Translations under genes and position numbers: made by a program
Shown: positions 34,133 to 43,811 of the stretch, in pieces
How the letters are laid out: each line of letters begins with the position of its first letter
Numbering within the stretch: the first letter of the stretch is position 1
The notes under the pieces: generated by a model
Told to the model about the DNA's origin: nothing
Databases searched by the model: none
Seen by the model: the letters and a program-made list of their open reading frames with translations, nothing else
Origin: Lamellibrachia columna
Taxonomy: Eukaryota; Annelida; Polychaeta; Sabellida; Siboglinidae
Assembly (NCBI GenBank): GCA_963662155.1
Contig: OY759266.1
Location: forward strand, 8,597,526 to 8,661,525
Length of the DNA: 64,000 nt
Direction: 5' to 3'

Positions 34133-34448
34133 AATTTATACTGTGAGGTATCTGTGTTGCCACTGTATAACTTGCCCCATCTGTCAGTTCTATTAATATG
34201 TTTATTTGCTCAAATGTCTAGTGATAACTTGTTCTCTCAAAACTAATGAAGTATAACACCACATAGATACGGAATTACTACTGTATGAAACGGCATCCAG
34301 TATCATTGTAAAGTATCATTGTAAAGTATCATTGTAAAGATTCTTTACTTTCGCCATTATATTCTGACCGGAAAGTGTGAATGTGTGAAATCGGAGGTGA
34401 TGTCTTTGTTAGTACAGTTGATGACCTGCAGGTGGCACTATGTTGTAG

Positions 34449-34634
34449 CTACGAGTGGTGGCACAGGACGGTGGCTCGCCAGCCAAAACTGCAACGGCCC
34501 TTTTGAAATTGGAAATACTGAGGAACTTCCATGAACCCGAGTTCACCCCAATCAATTACAATGCAACTATTCTGGAGACGCAGGCTCTAGGTCAGAGCAT
34601 ACTCGCTGTGACGGCCAAAGATGACGACACCAAG
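34449..34634 (+). CDS. Cadherin gene exon 23a
   Basis: 62 codons, acceptor tgttgtag, donor aag|gttggt. Starts LRVVAQDGGSP, linker LRNFHEPEF, then ILETQALGQSILAVTAKD, close to exon 11a. Confidence 0.92.
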
Positions 34635-34734
34635 GTTGGTCTAGCAGTGGTGTTATATTTATGTTATTGTGTGAATTTGTGTAGGCATTTTTAGTAGATG
34701 GATTTTTGCGACGCCTTTGTGATAAAATAATATC

Positions 34735-35060
34735 AATATGTCAAATCTCTATGATGAGGTATATCACATACAAAACCCAACTTCATTAATATCGTGTATG
34801 CTTACAGTCTTCACAATGAGGTGGTCTGTAAGATATTTGAAGCCGAGGATCTTTGATATCATGTGTGCTATAATGAACTGGTCTATTACGCACATAAGCC
34901 CAATATCACTGATATATCATGAGTTTCTTTATAATGAGGTGGTCTATTTGATACTAAGGCAAATATCATTGATATGTGTACCTTGAGTGTCTTTATAATG
35001 AGGTGGTCTATTATCTACTTAGCCCAAACCCAACTTCACAGATACCATGTATGCTTGCAG
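34735..35060. repeat. Degenerate tandem copies of the exon 23b junction
   Basis: Four or five units of about 60 bp contain cataatgaggtggtctatt-like sequence, preceded in one by tcgtgtatgcttacagtc. The real junction is gtatgcttgcag|agtccatataataagttg then gtctatgag. Confidence 0.7.
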
Positions 35061-35198
35061 AGTCCATATAATAAGTTGGTCTATGAGATTCCAAGTAATG
35101 TGGGTCAAGAGATCCGGCAGTACTTCGCAGTGGACGCCATGACGGGCATGCTGTCACTCAAGAAGTCCCTCCTGCTCACCAGAAACAGGCAGTATGGG
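35061..35198 (+). CDS. Cadherin gene exon 23b
   Basis: 46 codons, acceptor gcttgcag, donor ggg|gtgagt. Starts SPYNKLVYEI, core RQYFAVDAMTG, then LSLKKSLLL. The intron upstream carries degenerate copies of this exon start. Confidence 0.92.
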
Positions 35199-35700
35199 GT
35201 GAGTGGCACATCTGTGTGCAAGACAAATGATGTACGTCTGCAGGGTTGATATATTAGTCCAGTTAACTGGTCATTTCTGGTTGAATCATTCCATTTTGGA
35301 CATGCACCTGTGTCCAATGCGGTGAAGCATCTAAGTTGTACCTTGCACTGCCATTTTGAAGAAAGTACCAAGAATTTTTTTTACCATGCTTCGCATAGCC
35401 CAGAGCCTTCCAGTCATACAAAACCCAGTGACTTAGTGAAACCTGTAGACATATGCTACATATGTGATTGAGAAACTAAATTGATTCATGAGAAATGTTC
35501 ATATGATGTTCATACTATGCGACTCACTAAGATGGTGTACACACATATATACTTTCACTCCTTCGGATGATTCATGCAGAACACAACCGTAGCATTCCTA
35601 ATGAGCAAACAGTAAACAGTATTGTGGAAATTATGTATTCTCAGATGAGCATTGATGAGGTGGGAGCCGTAATAGTTTGCACATTGCTGTCTTTCTGCAG

Positions 35701-35895
35701 CATTTCTCTATAGTGGCAAGAGATCTGGGCAAGCACCCCAGAACCAGCAGTCGCAAAGCGAAGGTGATTGTGTATGTGGTGCGAAACGACAACCCTCCCC
35801 GCTTCCATGACGAGCCATACACAAGGAGTATTCAGAGAGACGCCAATGAAAATGCTGCCATCTTTAAAGTGAATGCCACAGACTCCGACTCAGTG
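35701..35895 (+). CDS. Cadherin gene exon 24a
   Basis: 65 codons, acceptor tttctgcag, donor gtg|gtaagt. Starts HFSIVARDLG, linker VRNDNPPRF, nearest in the gene to classical DxNDNxPxF. Ends NATDSDSV. Confidence 0.92.
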
Positions 35896-35934
35896 GTAAG
35901 TGGACCAATGGATATGGACCTATATCACTGTTTA

Positions 35935-38465
35935 TCTTCACACTGATCTCATACAGACCTTATCTGTGTTGATGCTCACTGTTGGCTCATACAGACCTTT
36001 ATCTGTGTTTATGCTCACTGTGGTTTCATACAGACGTTTATCTGTGTTGATGCTCACTGTGGTCTCATACAGACCTTTATCTGTGTTGATGCTCACTGTT
36101 GGCTCATACAGACCTTTATCTGTGTTAATGCTCACTGTGGTCTCATACAGACGTTTATCTGTGTTGATGCTCACTGTGGTCTCATACAGACCTTTATCTG
36201 TGTTGATGCTCACTGTTGGCTCATACAGACCTTTATCTGTGTTGATGCTCACTGTGGTCTCATACAGACCTTTATCTGTGTTGATGCTCACTGTTGGCTC
36301 ATACAGACCTTTATCTGTGTTGATGCTCACTGTGGTCTCATACAGACCTTTATCTGTGTTGATGCTCACTGTGGTTTCATACAGACCTTTATCTGTGTTG
36401 ATGCTCACTGTTGGCTCATACAGACCTTTATCTGTGTTGATGCTCACTGTTGGCTCATACAGACCTTTATCTGTGTTGATGCTCACTGTGGTTTCATACA
36501 GACCTTTATCTGTGTTGATGCTCACTGTTGGCTCATACAGACCTTTATCTGTGTTGATGCTCACTGTGGTCTCATACAGACCTTTATCTGTGTTGATGCT
36601 CACTGTTGGCTCATACAGACCTTTATCTGTGTTGATGCTCACTGTGGTTTCATACAGACGTTTATCTGTGTTGATGCTCACTGTGGTCTCATACAGACCT
36701 TTATCTGTGTTGATGCTCACTGTTGGCTCATACAGACCTTTATCTGTGTTGATGCTCACTGTGGTCTCATACAAACGTTTATCTGTGTTGATGCTCACTG
36801 TGGTCTCATACAGACCTTTATCTGTGTTGATGCTCACTGTTGGCTCATACAGACCTTTATCTGTGTTGATGCTCACTGTGGTTTCATACAGACGTTTATC
36901 TGTGTTGATGCTCACTGTTGGCTCATACAGACCTTTATCTGTGTTGATGCTCACTGTTGGCTCATACAGACCTTTATCTGTGTTAATGCTCACTGTGATC
37001 TCATACATACCTTTATCTGTGTTGATGCTCACTGTTGGCTCATACAGACCTTTATCTGTGTTGATGCTCACTGTGGTTTCATACAGACGTTTATCTGTGT
37101 TGATGCTCACTGTTGGCTCATACATACCTTTATTTGTGTTGATGCTCACTGTGGTCTCATACAGACCTTTATCTGTGTTAATGCTCACTGTGGTCTCATA
37201 CATACCTTTATCTGTGTTGATGCTCACTGTTGGCTCATACAGACCTTTATCTGTGTTGATGCTCACTGTGGTTTCATACAGACGTTTATCTGTGTTGATG
37301 CTCACTGTTGGCTCATACATACCTTTATCTGTGTTGATGCTCACTGTTGGCTCATACAGACGTTTATCTGTGTTGATGCTCACTGTTGGCTCATACATAC
37401 CTTTATCTGTGTTGATGCTCACTGTGGTCTCATACAGACGTTTATCTGTGTTAATGTTCACTGTGGTCTCATACATACCTTTATCTGTGTTGATGCTCAC
37501 TGTTGGCTCATACAGACCTTTATCTGTGTTGATGCTCACTGTGGTTTCATACAGACGTTTATCTGTGTTGATGCTCACTGTTGGCTCATACATACCTTTA
37601 TCTGTGTTGATGCTCACTGTTGGCTCATACAGACCTTTATCTGTGTTGATGCTCACTGTTGGCTCATACATACCTTTATCTGTGTTGATGCTCACTGTGG
37701 TCTCATACAGACGTTTATCTGTGTTAATGCTCACTGTGGTCTCATACATACCTTTATCTGTGTTGATGCTCACTGTTGGCTCATACAGACGTTTATCTGT
37801 GTTGATGCTCACTGTTGGCTCATACATACCTTTATCTGTGTTGATGCTCACTGTGGTCTCATACAGACGTTTATCTGTGTTAATGCTCACTGTGGTCTCA
37901 TACATACCTTTATCTGTGTTGATGCTCACTGTTGGCTCATACAGACCTTTATCTGTGTTAATGCTCACTGTGGTCTCATACAGACGTTTATCTGTGTTAA
38001 TGCTCACTGTGGTCTCATACATACCTTTATCTGTGTTGATGCTCACTGTTGGCTCATACAGACCTTTATCTGTGTTAATGCTCACTGTGGTCTCATACAG
38101 ACGTTTATCTGTGTTAATACTCACTGTGGTCTCATACATACCTTTATCTGTGTTTATGCTCTCTGTGGTCTCATACAGACCTTTATCTGTGTTAATGCTC
38201 ACTGTGGTCTCATACAGACGTTTATCTGTGTTGATGCTCACTGTGGTTTTATACAGACCTTTATCTGTGTTGATGCTTACTGTGGTCTCATACAGACCTT
38301 TATCTGTATTGATGCTCACTGTGGTCTCATACAGACCTTTATATGTGTTGATGCTCACTGTTATCTCATACATACCTTTATCTTTGTTGATGTTCACTCC
38401 AGTCTCTTATAGACCTTTATCTTTGTTGAAGTTCACTACGGTCTCTTACAGCCCTGTCTCTGGCG
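35935..38465. repeat. 39-bp satellite array, about 65 units
   Basis: Unit: acctttatctgtgttgatgc then tcactgttggctcatacag, with alternatives gtggtctc for gttggctc, cgttt for ccttt, and catac for cagac. Because 39 is divisible by three, long frames stay open on both strands; I regard them as artefacts. From about 37.1 kb a three-unit order repeats. Confidence 0.97.
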
Positions 38466-38645
38466 ATGTCACTATGATATCATACATCATTTTGTAATGT
38501 CTACTTTGGTACTAAAGAGCCAAAGTTGTGTGTTTTTCAATGTCGACATTGCAATGTCAACATTGCAATTCTGTTTGAGGGTATAAACATGTTAGTGTTC
38601 CTAGAGGTTTACAAAGTTGACCTGCTTTTTGACACGTTGTTTTAG

Positions 38646-38777
38646 GAACAGTTTGGCAAAGTGAAGTATTCCATCATTGGGGATGACAGCGCTGCTGTCT
38701 ACTTCAAGATCAGCGAAACTGGAGGAGATATTACTTTGAAGAAAAGTGTGAACTCAGATTCGGAAACAGTCTACAAG
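38646..38777 (+). CDS. Cadherin gene exon 24b
   Basis: 44 codons, acceptor tgttttag, donor aag|gtaatt. Starts EQFGKVKYSIIGDDSAAVYF, type B. Separated from 24a by a 2.75-kb intron that is mostly a 39-bp array. Confidence 0.93.
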
Positions 38778-39224
38778 GTAATTTTACTATGGGTTACCTA
38801 ATCACAGGCAGGGAATCATGTAGTCTTCACAGACTAGCTGGCAGTCAGAATATACTGGTCCTTGTTTTTATGATGCCTATTCGGCCAGGCTAAGGTCATC
38901 AAAAGCAGGAGATGGTCTTCAAAAACAATGAAAAAGTGGGTAAAATTTTATGTTGTGATAAATGGAAAACAAGTGAGAAACATGTTACACTGTCGCAGAT
39001 GCATTGTTTGTTCAACAGTCCTGAAATGCCACCCAGCTATGCATAGTAATAATACTATAAAATACTATAGAGGACAGAAGTAATGTTTTGTGTCCGTGAC
39101 TTATTTTGCATCCTCTTGAGGAAGCATATTTCTGTTGTTGTTAATTTCTCCTGCATTTCTTATTTATATTATAGTTCCTCAATGGCCTTGCTATGTAAAA
39201 ATAATACAAATGTTATTTAACAGT

Positions 39225-39405
39225 GTTTGTAAGTTGTGCATATCCATGTTGACATATCTGTGTTACATCATAGCCATGTTGACATATCTGTGTTACATCA
39301 TAGCCATGTTGACATATCCATGTCACGTCATATCCATGTTGTGTAATATCCATGTTGACATATTCGTGTTGCGTCATATCCATGTTGTGTTATCCATGTT
39401 GACAG
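39225..39405. repeat. About 30-bp repeats resembling the exon 25a junction
   Basis: Five or six units of ccatgttgacatatctgtgt plus tacatcatag. The real junction reads ccatgttgacag|atccgtgtgcaagc. Before it (38778-39224) nothing is recognisable. Confidence 0.75.
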
Positions 39406-39591
39406 ATCCGTGTGCAAGCGACAGATGCAGGCACTCCGCCCAAGGTTGACACATGTGTTGTCACAGTGAATGTCAACCGCAACTTGAAGACACCCAAGAT
39501 GAGCCAGGCTCAGTACTCCGTGAAGCTGCTGGAAACCCAGGATCTAGGAGTGTCGTTTATGCAGGTCCAGGCCCGTGACGAGGACCAGAAG
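39406..39591 (+). CDS. Cadherin gene exon 25a
   Basis: 62 codons, acceptor gttgacag, donor aag|gtctgt. Starts IRVQATDAGTPP, linker NRNLKTPKM, then LLETQDLGVSF. Acceptor ends a 30-bp repeat that resembles the junction. Confidence 0.91.
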
Positions 39592-40074
39592 GTCTGTATC
39601 TCTTCATCATTCTCATATTTGTTTCACATTGATCTTTTTGCAGATCGGTTGAAGCACCTGCTGCATTCTGGGGGTTTCTGAGGCTTGTCATTAAAATGCT
39701 TCCTTTGTAACATGGGTTCTTAGTACATGTTATTAATTAAAAAATTTGTAGATAACTGTCAAAAGAGAACTAAGCTGAAAAATACCAAAATGACAAGTTA
39801 ATTGTTAAGAGGAAAATATATCTGTCTATCTGGAATGATTATAAAAGACAATGAGGTGATGCGTATTATGCAAATACCAGCCAGGGTGTGTCCACAGCGA
39901 TGGACGTCGACCACAAAATCTCCCCTCATTTGTGACATGCGCTATCCACTACAAAACTGCAGTACATGGTCACATTAATTTATTGGGACTGACACAGATC
40001 AGATACATGGTTTTGGTTGAAATCCATATGTTTGACTTGAAATTCTGCAAAAAGCCATATAGATCCATAGCACT

Positions 40075-40215
40075 TTTGTCATTGGTTAATCAGCCTATGG
40101 CTTTCTTATTCCAATCATGTGTCGCCATCTATCTGGCTACGAAATGTACCTCTGCGTCAATCAAAATCTGCTAGGTTTCACTGAAAATCTGTCTGGTATC
40201 AAAAGTATTTGTTCT
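40075..40215 (-). repeat. Dispersed repeat, family 1, copy 2
   Basis: Reverse complement carries gattaaccaatgac, tagatggcgacacatgat and gtgaaacctagcagatttt, matching 18300-18420. Confidence 0.6.
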
Positions 40216-40353
40216 TCGACGAAGTTGCCATTTGAAACAAATCCATATAAAAAGGGATATGGCTGTACCTTCACAAATCCCCAAAATGGGAAATGAACAC
40301 AATGTGGCTGGTCTGCTGACAGTTGCAGTGAGTTGATGACTGTGTGGTTTCAG

Positions 40354-40491
40354 GTGCCCTACAAGTCATTCACATTTGAGATAGCCAGTGAGGGCATTGC
40401 CTCCGAGTACTTCATGGTCAACCCAAAGACTGGCCAACTGTCTGTGAAGAAAGGACTCTACCTTGACAAATCCAGGAGAACAGAGTACACT
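40354..40491 (+). CDS. Cadherin gene exon 25b
   Basis: 46 codons, acceptor ggtttcag, donor act|gtaagt. Starts VPYKSFTFEI, core SEYFMVNPKTG, ends RTEYT; resembles exon 1b. Confidence 0.92.
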
Positions 40492-40882
40492 GTAAGTGAA
40501 GACAGAGAGAGCCCTAGACTCCTGGGATGGGGGTATTTTCAGACACATAGGGCTGGGGTATTTTCAAGCTTCTAGGGTTGTATTTTCAGACTTCTAGCAT
40601 AGAGGGTACTTCTCAGACTCTTATGAGTGGAGGAATTTGTCAGATCATTTTGGCCGGAAATTTAGAAAAAAATTGTTTTTTGGCAATAAGTATAAAATGA
40701 AATAATTTATATCCCACCTTCTTTGAGAAAAATAATGTCTAGCAAAAACTTTTTTCACTAAAAATTCTGTGTTTAGCCAATTTTATTGTATGTTATTATT
40801 GTACATTGAATAACATTGGTGCATTGTGTAGGAATATTCTCCTTTTGGCAAGTGTACAATTGATTGATGGATTGTCTGGTAG

Positions 40883-41074
40883 GTGGCAGTGCGAGCACGT
40901 GATGGGGGAACTCCGTCTCGAGTGAGCTCACCGTCCAACGTCAAAGTAACCGTTGATCGCAATTCTAATGAACCAAAGTGGGACTCTAACCTGGCCGAGG
41001 AAATAACTGTGAAAGAAGACCAGGTTACAAACAGCGAAATACTGTCGCTGCATGCCACAGATAAAGACAAAAAG
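40883..41074 (+). CDS. Cadherin gene exon 26a
   Basis: 64 codons, acceptor tctggtag, donor aag|gtgaat. Starts VAVRARDGGTP, linker DRNSNEPKW (DxNxN kept), ends HATDKDKK. Confidence 0.92.
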
Positions 41075-41396
41075 GTGAATACCGATTTTGAGATTGATTA
41101 ACACTTTGGTTTTGATGTGCCTCTAAGCTCAGGTTGCCGAGGGTTTTGTCATTACAGAAATGTTTGTATTGTTTTGTATTAATGTGAACATTGTCAAAGC
41201 AATTTTATGGTGACATTGCTAAGCGAACAAATTGATATCAAAGGAACTAATGTGCTATCAATAAATAAATAAAATTCATTTTAAAATGTCAGTTGTCCAA
41301 AAGGTTCGTTCTGTCAGAATACTCTTTGCAAGACAGGACCGCTTGTCTGTCTCCATAGTCTGCTCTTTCATTCATTCATCTGTATCTACCACACAG

Positions 41397-41528
41397 GATC
41401 CATTCAAAAAGTTGAGCTATGACATCATTGGTGATGACTCTGCTCCGACCTACTTTGGCATCCATGAAGAGACGGGAAAGGTGAAAATCTTGCGAGACCT
41501 GAGACAGACTGAAACAACCCAATTCACT
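41397..41528 (+). CDS. Cadherin gene exon 26b
   Basis: 44 codons, acceptor ccacacag, donor act|gtaagt. Carries IIGDDSAPTYFGIHEETG, type B. Followed by the 5.5-kb intron that holds the intact LINE. Confidence 0.93.
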
Positions 41529-41603
41529 GTAAGTGGCCAACTCAGGATACAATAATCTGTTATAATGTAGACAGATATCTGTACTTGTAATTGTAGATAA
41601 ATA

Positions 41604-41792
41604 CAGTGGAACCTCACTATTAAGGACACCATTGGAACTGGGCCAAAATGACCTGAACAAAGAGGTGACCGTATTAGCGGAACATGATGCCCTATGCTTT
41701 ACTGTTATAGAAATAAATTGGGACTGTCCTAGGGTGAACATAATAGGGAGGTGGCTGTATTAACAAGATAACCGTAAAGTGAGGTTCAACAG
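41604..41792. mobile_element. Pogo/Tigger-like MITE, 189 bp
   Basis: Ends CAGTGGAACCTCAC and GTGAGGTTCAACAG are near-perfect inverted repeats, flanked by TA at 41602-41603 and 41793-41794, the Tc1/mariner target site. Interior matches the larger copy at 32833. Confidence 0.85.
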
Positions 41793-42486
41793 TATGTTTA
41801 CTGTTAATTGTAGACATGTCTTCACTCTTAGATGAATTTCTCCACTGTTCCATTAACCAATATACTCACTATAGACAAATAACATCTTTGTTTGTATAGT
41901 CTGATAATTTTCCTGTTATAGACATACTTGTTATAGACATACTTGACTTCCGGCTACTTGGACTTGGTGCAGCGACTTGAATTTGGTGTAGATCATTTAC
42001 AGAAAAACGCGGTATATCAAATAGAATAAGTATTACTATTGAATATATATTATACACAAACGTATTGTAGACATATATTAGGAAACAGGTTTTGTTAATT
42101 ATTAGTCAGAGGGAGTATTTTAGAGTAAGTTAGTTTCGGATTCTGTCGGGGAATTCAGCGAGCGATAATAGGGTTGTTTACTATTCGAAAATTGAGATAG
42201 CATAGTGAATAGTTTACATTGGCTAATATATATATATATAAAGTGATATATTTACTTAAATTACATACATAAGGTAATATCTGACATAGTGGTAGTCAAC
42301 GTTTTCGGTAAAAAGGAATTAACAGCAGGATTTTAGCGTAAATTAGTACACACTGACTTCGTTGTTTTGTTACACAGTGTTCTCCGTATTCGCCAGGTGG
42401 CAGGATTTTTAGCCTAAAGTGTTCTTTTGATCACAAAAACAGCCTTATTCAAGGCTAACGTAGCAAACTAATTAAAAATAAATTGT

Positions 42487-43809
42487 ATGATGGCGCCGTG
42501 CAAACGGCAGTTAAAGGCCACAAGGCATTTAATTTGTGGCAGTTGCAGCAACTGGGTGGATTTCGTCAAGTCTGGGTGCGAGAAGTCCTGGGCTGAGGTC
42601 CAGGCAGATAGTTTTAGTTTTGAGTGTAGGGGATGCGCACGGATGAAGGAACTAGAGGTGGAGTTGGAAGAGCTGAGGCTGCTCGTTGTGGCAATGGTGG
42701 GAAGGGAACAGGGGAGTTGTGCCAGTAGTTCCGGTGGGGGAACTGTAGACGATAAAGTGTCGAAAGACACAAGAGATGCTAGGGAGAGCTCACCTCAGCC
42801 TGGGAGGAAGCTGAGAGGAGGGAAGGTGACAGGTCATAGGGAGACAGGACGTAAGGAGACGGGAAGGAAAGGAACGGAAGGGAAGACAACCAGAGTGAAG
42901 GAGATGGGAGTAGGGGAGACAGGAGGGAAGGAGAAGGGAGTGGGGGAGACGGGAGGGAAGACAACCGGAGTGAAGGAGAGGGGAGTAGCGGCGACAGGAG
43001 GGAAGGAGAAGGGAGTGGGGGAGACGGGAGGGAAAACAACCGGAGGGAAGGAGAGGGGAGTAGGGGAGACAGGAGGGAAGGAGAAGGGAGTGGGGGAGAC
43101 GGAAGGGAAAACAACCGGAGTGAAGGAGAGGGGAGTGGGAGAGACAAGAGCAAAGGAGTGGGAAGTGGGGGAGACAGGAGGGAAGGGGTCAGGACAGAAT
43201 GTGATGGAGGGGATCGAAAGGAAGAGTTATTCTGCAGCAGTGATAGAGGGGGTGAGGAAGAGAGCGAGGGTGTTTGTGGGGGATTCGATAGTTAGGAAGA
43301 CCGACAGAGTCTTAAACAAGGGAGATGATGTGGTGGTCTGCTTGCCTGGAGCCAAAATAGAGGCGATAACTGAGAGGGTAAAAAACATCGTAGGCTCGGG
43401 TAAGGGTGGATCTGTTTTAGTACACGTAGGGACAAATAACGTAGAGAGGGAGGGTACAACTGCCATAGTTAGGAAATATAGGCAGTTGGTCAGAACACTA
43501 AAACAGACGCGGGTTGAGCAGGTAATACTGTCAGGGATTTTACCTGTAATGGGCAGGAGGGGTCACAAATATCGAAATTGTCGGGGGATGGCAATTAACA
43601 TGTTAGTCCAGAGGCTGTGTAGGGAAGACGAAGTTGGATTTGTGGATTTATGGGGAAGTTTTGTTGGGAGGGCAGATATGTACATGAAGGATGGGCTTCA
43701 TTTAAGTGGAAAGGGGGCGGCAGTATTCGCGGACAAACTTTCAGCAGCAGTAGATAGCGACTTGGGTACAATGACAAATGTTTTTGGAAGTAAACATTCT
43801 TTAAACTAG
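42487..43809 (+). CDS. LINE ORF1: zinc-finger-like and SGNH esterase protein
   Basis: 440 residues. Residues 15-50 have CGSC and CRGC pairs plus C31, a zinc-finger-like module; about 44-72 is a Glu/Leu-rich coiled-coil candidate; 110-235 is a low-complexity Gly/Lys/Glu block of a roughly 25-residue repeat; 258-430 is an SGNH/GDSL-like hydrolase with GDS (265-267), VHVGTNN (312-318) and DGLH (402-405). A zinc-finger plus esterase ORF1 is known in CR1-group LINEs, where it is thought to act in the RNP, possibly at membranes or lipids. ATG at 42487 is chosen as the first Met of the open frame. It ends with TTA AAC TAG, overlapping the ORF2 frame (open from 43794). Confidence 0.88.
   Translation: MMAPCKRQLKATRHLICGSCSNWVDFVKSGCEKSWAEVQADSFSFECRGCARMKELEVELEELRLLVVAMVGREQGSCASSSGGGTVDDKVSKDTRDARESSPQPGRKLRGGKVTGHRETGRKETGRKGTEGKTTRVKEMGVGETGGKEKGVGETGGKTTGVKERGVAATGGKEKGVGETGGKTTGGKERGVGETGGKEKGVGETEGKTTGVKERGVGETRAKEWEVGETGGKGSGQNVMEGIERKSYSAAVIEGVRKRARVFVGDSIVRKTDRVLNKGDDVVVCLPGAKIEAITERVKNIVGSGKGGSVLVHVGTNNVEREGTTAIVRKYRQLVRTLKQTRVEQVILSGILPVMGRRGHKYRNCRGMAINMLVQRLCREDEVGFVDLWGSFVGRADMYMKDGLHLSGKGAAVFADKLSAAVDSDLGTMTNVFGSKHSLN
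42895..43190. repeat. 75-bp-type coding repeat within LINE ORF1
   Basis: About three and a half imperfect units of ggagggaaggagaagggagt and related G/A-rich blocks, in frame, encoding the GGKEKGVGET / GGKTTGVKERG pattern. Confidence 0.85.
43800..43806 (+). promoter_or_regulatory. Candidate -1 frameshift slippery heptamer
   Basis: T TTA AAC in the ORF1 frame, directly before the ORF1 TAG stop, and ORF2 is in the -1 frame. The older copy at about 2399-2411 keeps tttaaactag. Weak downstream pairing is possible between ctagagg (about 43829) and ccactag (about 43855). Confidence 0.45.
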
Positions 43810-43811
43810 AA

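Noticed and set aside
35900..38497. Very long open frames on both strands (865 and 819 codons)
   Set aside because: Produced by a 39-bp tandem repeat whose length is a multiple of three; intronic position between exons 24a and 24b.
38880..39060. Cys-rich reading around CRRCIVC as a zinc-finger relic
   Set aside because: Too short, no second motif, stops nearby; not distinguishable from chance.
42779..43153. Minus-strand Pro/Ser/Leu-rich frame
   Set aside because: Shadow of the LINE ORF1 hinge repeat.
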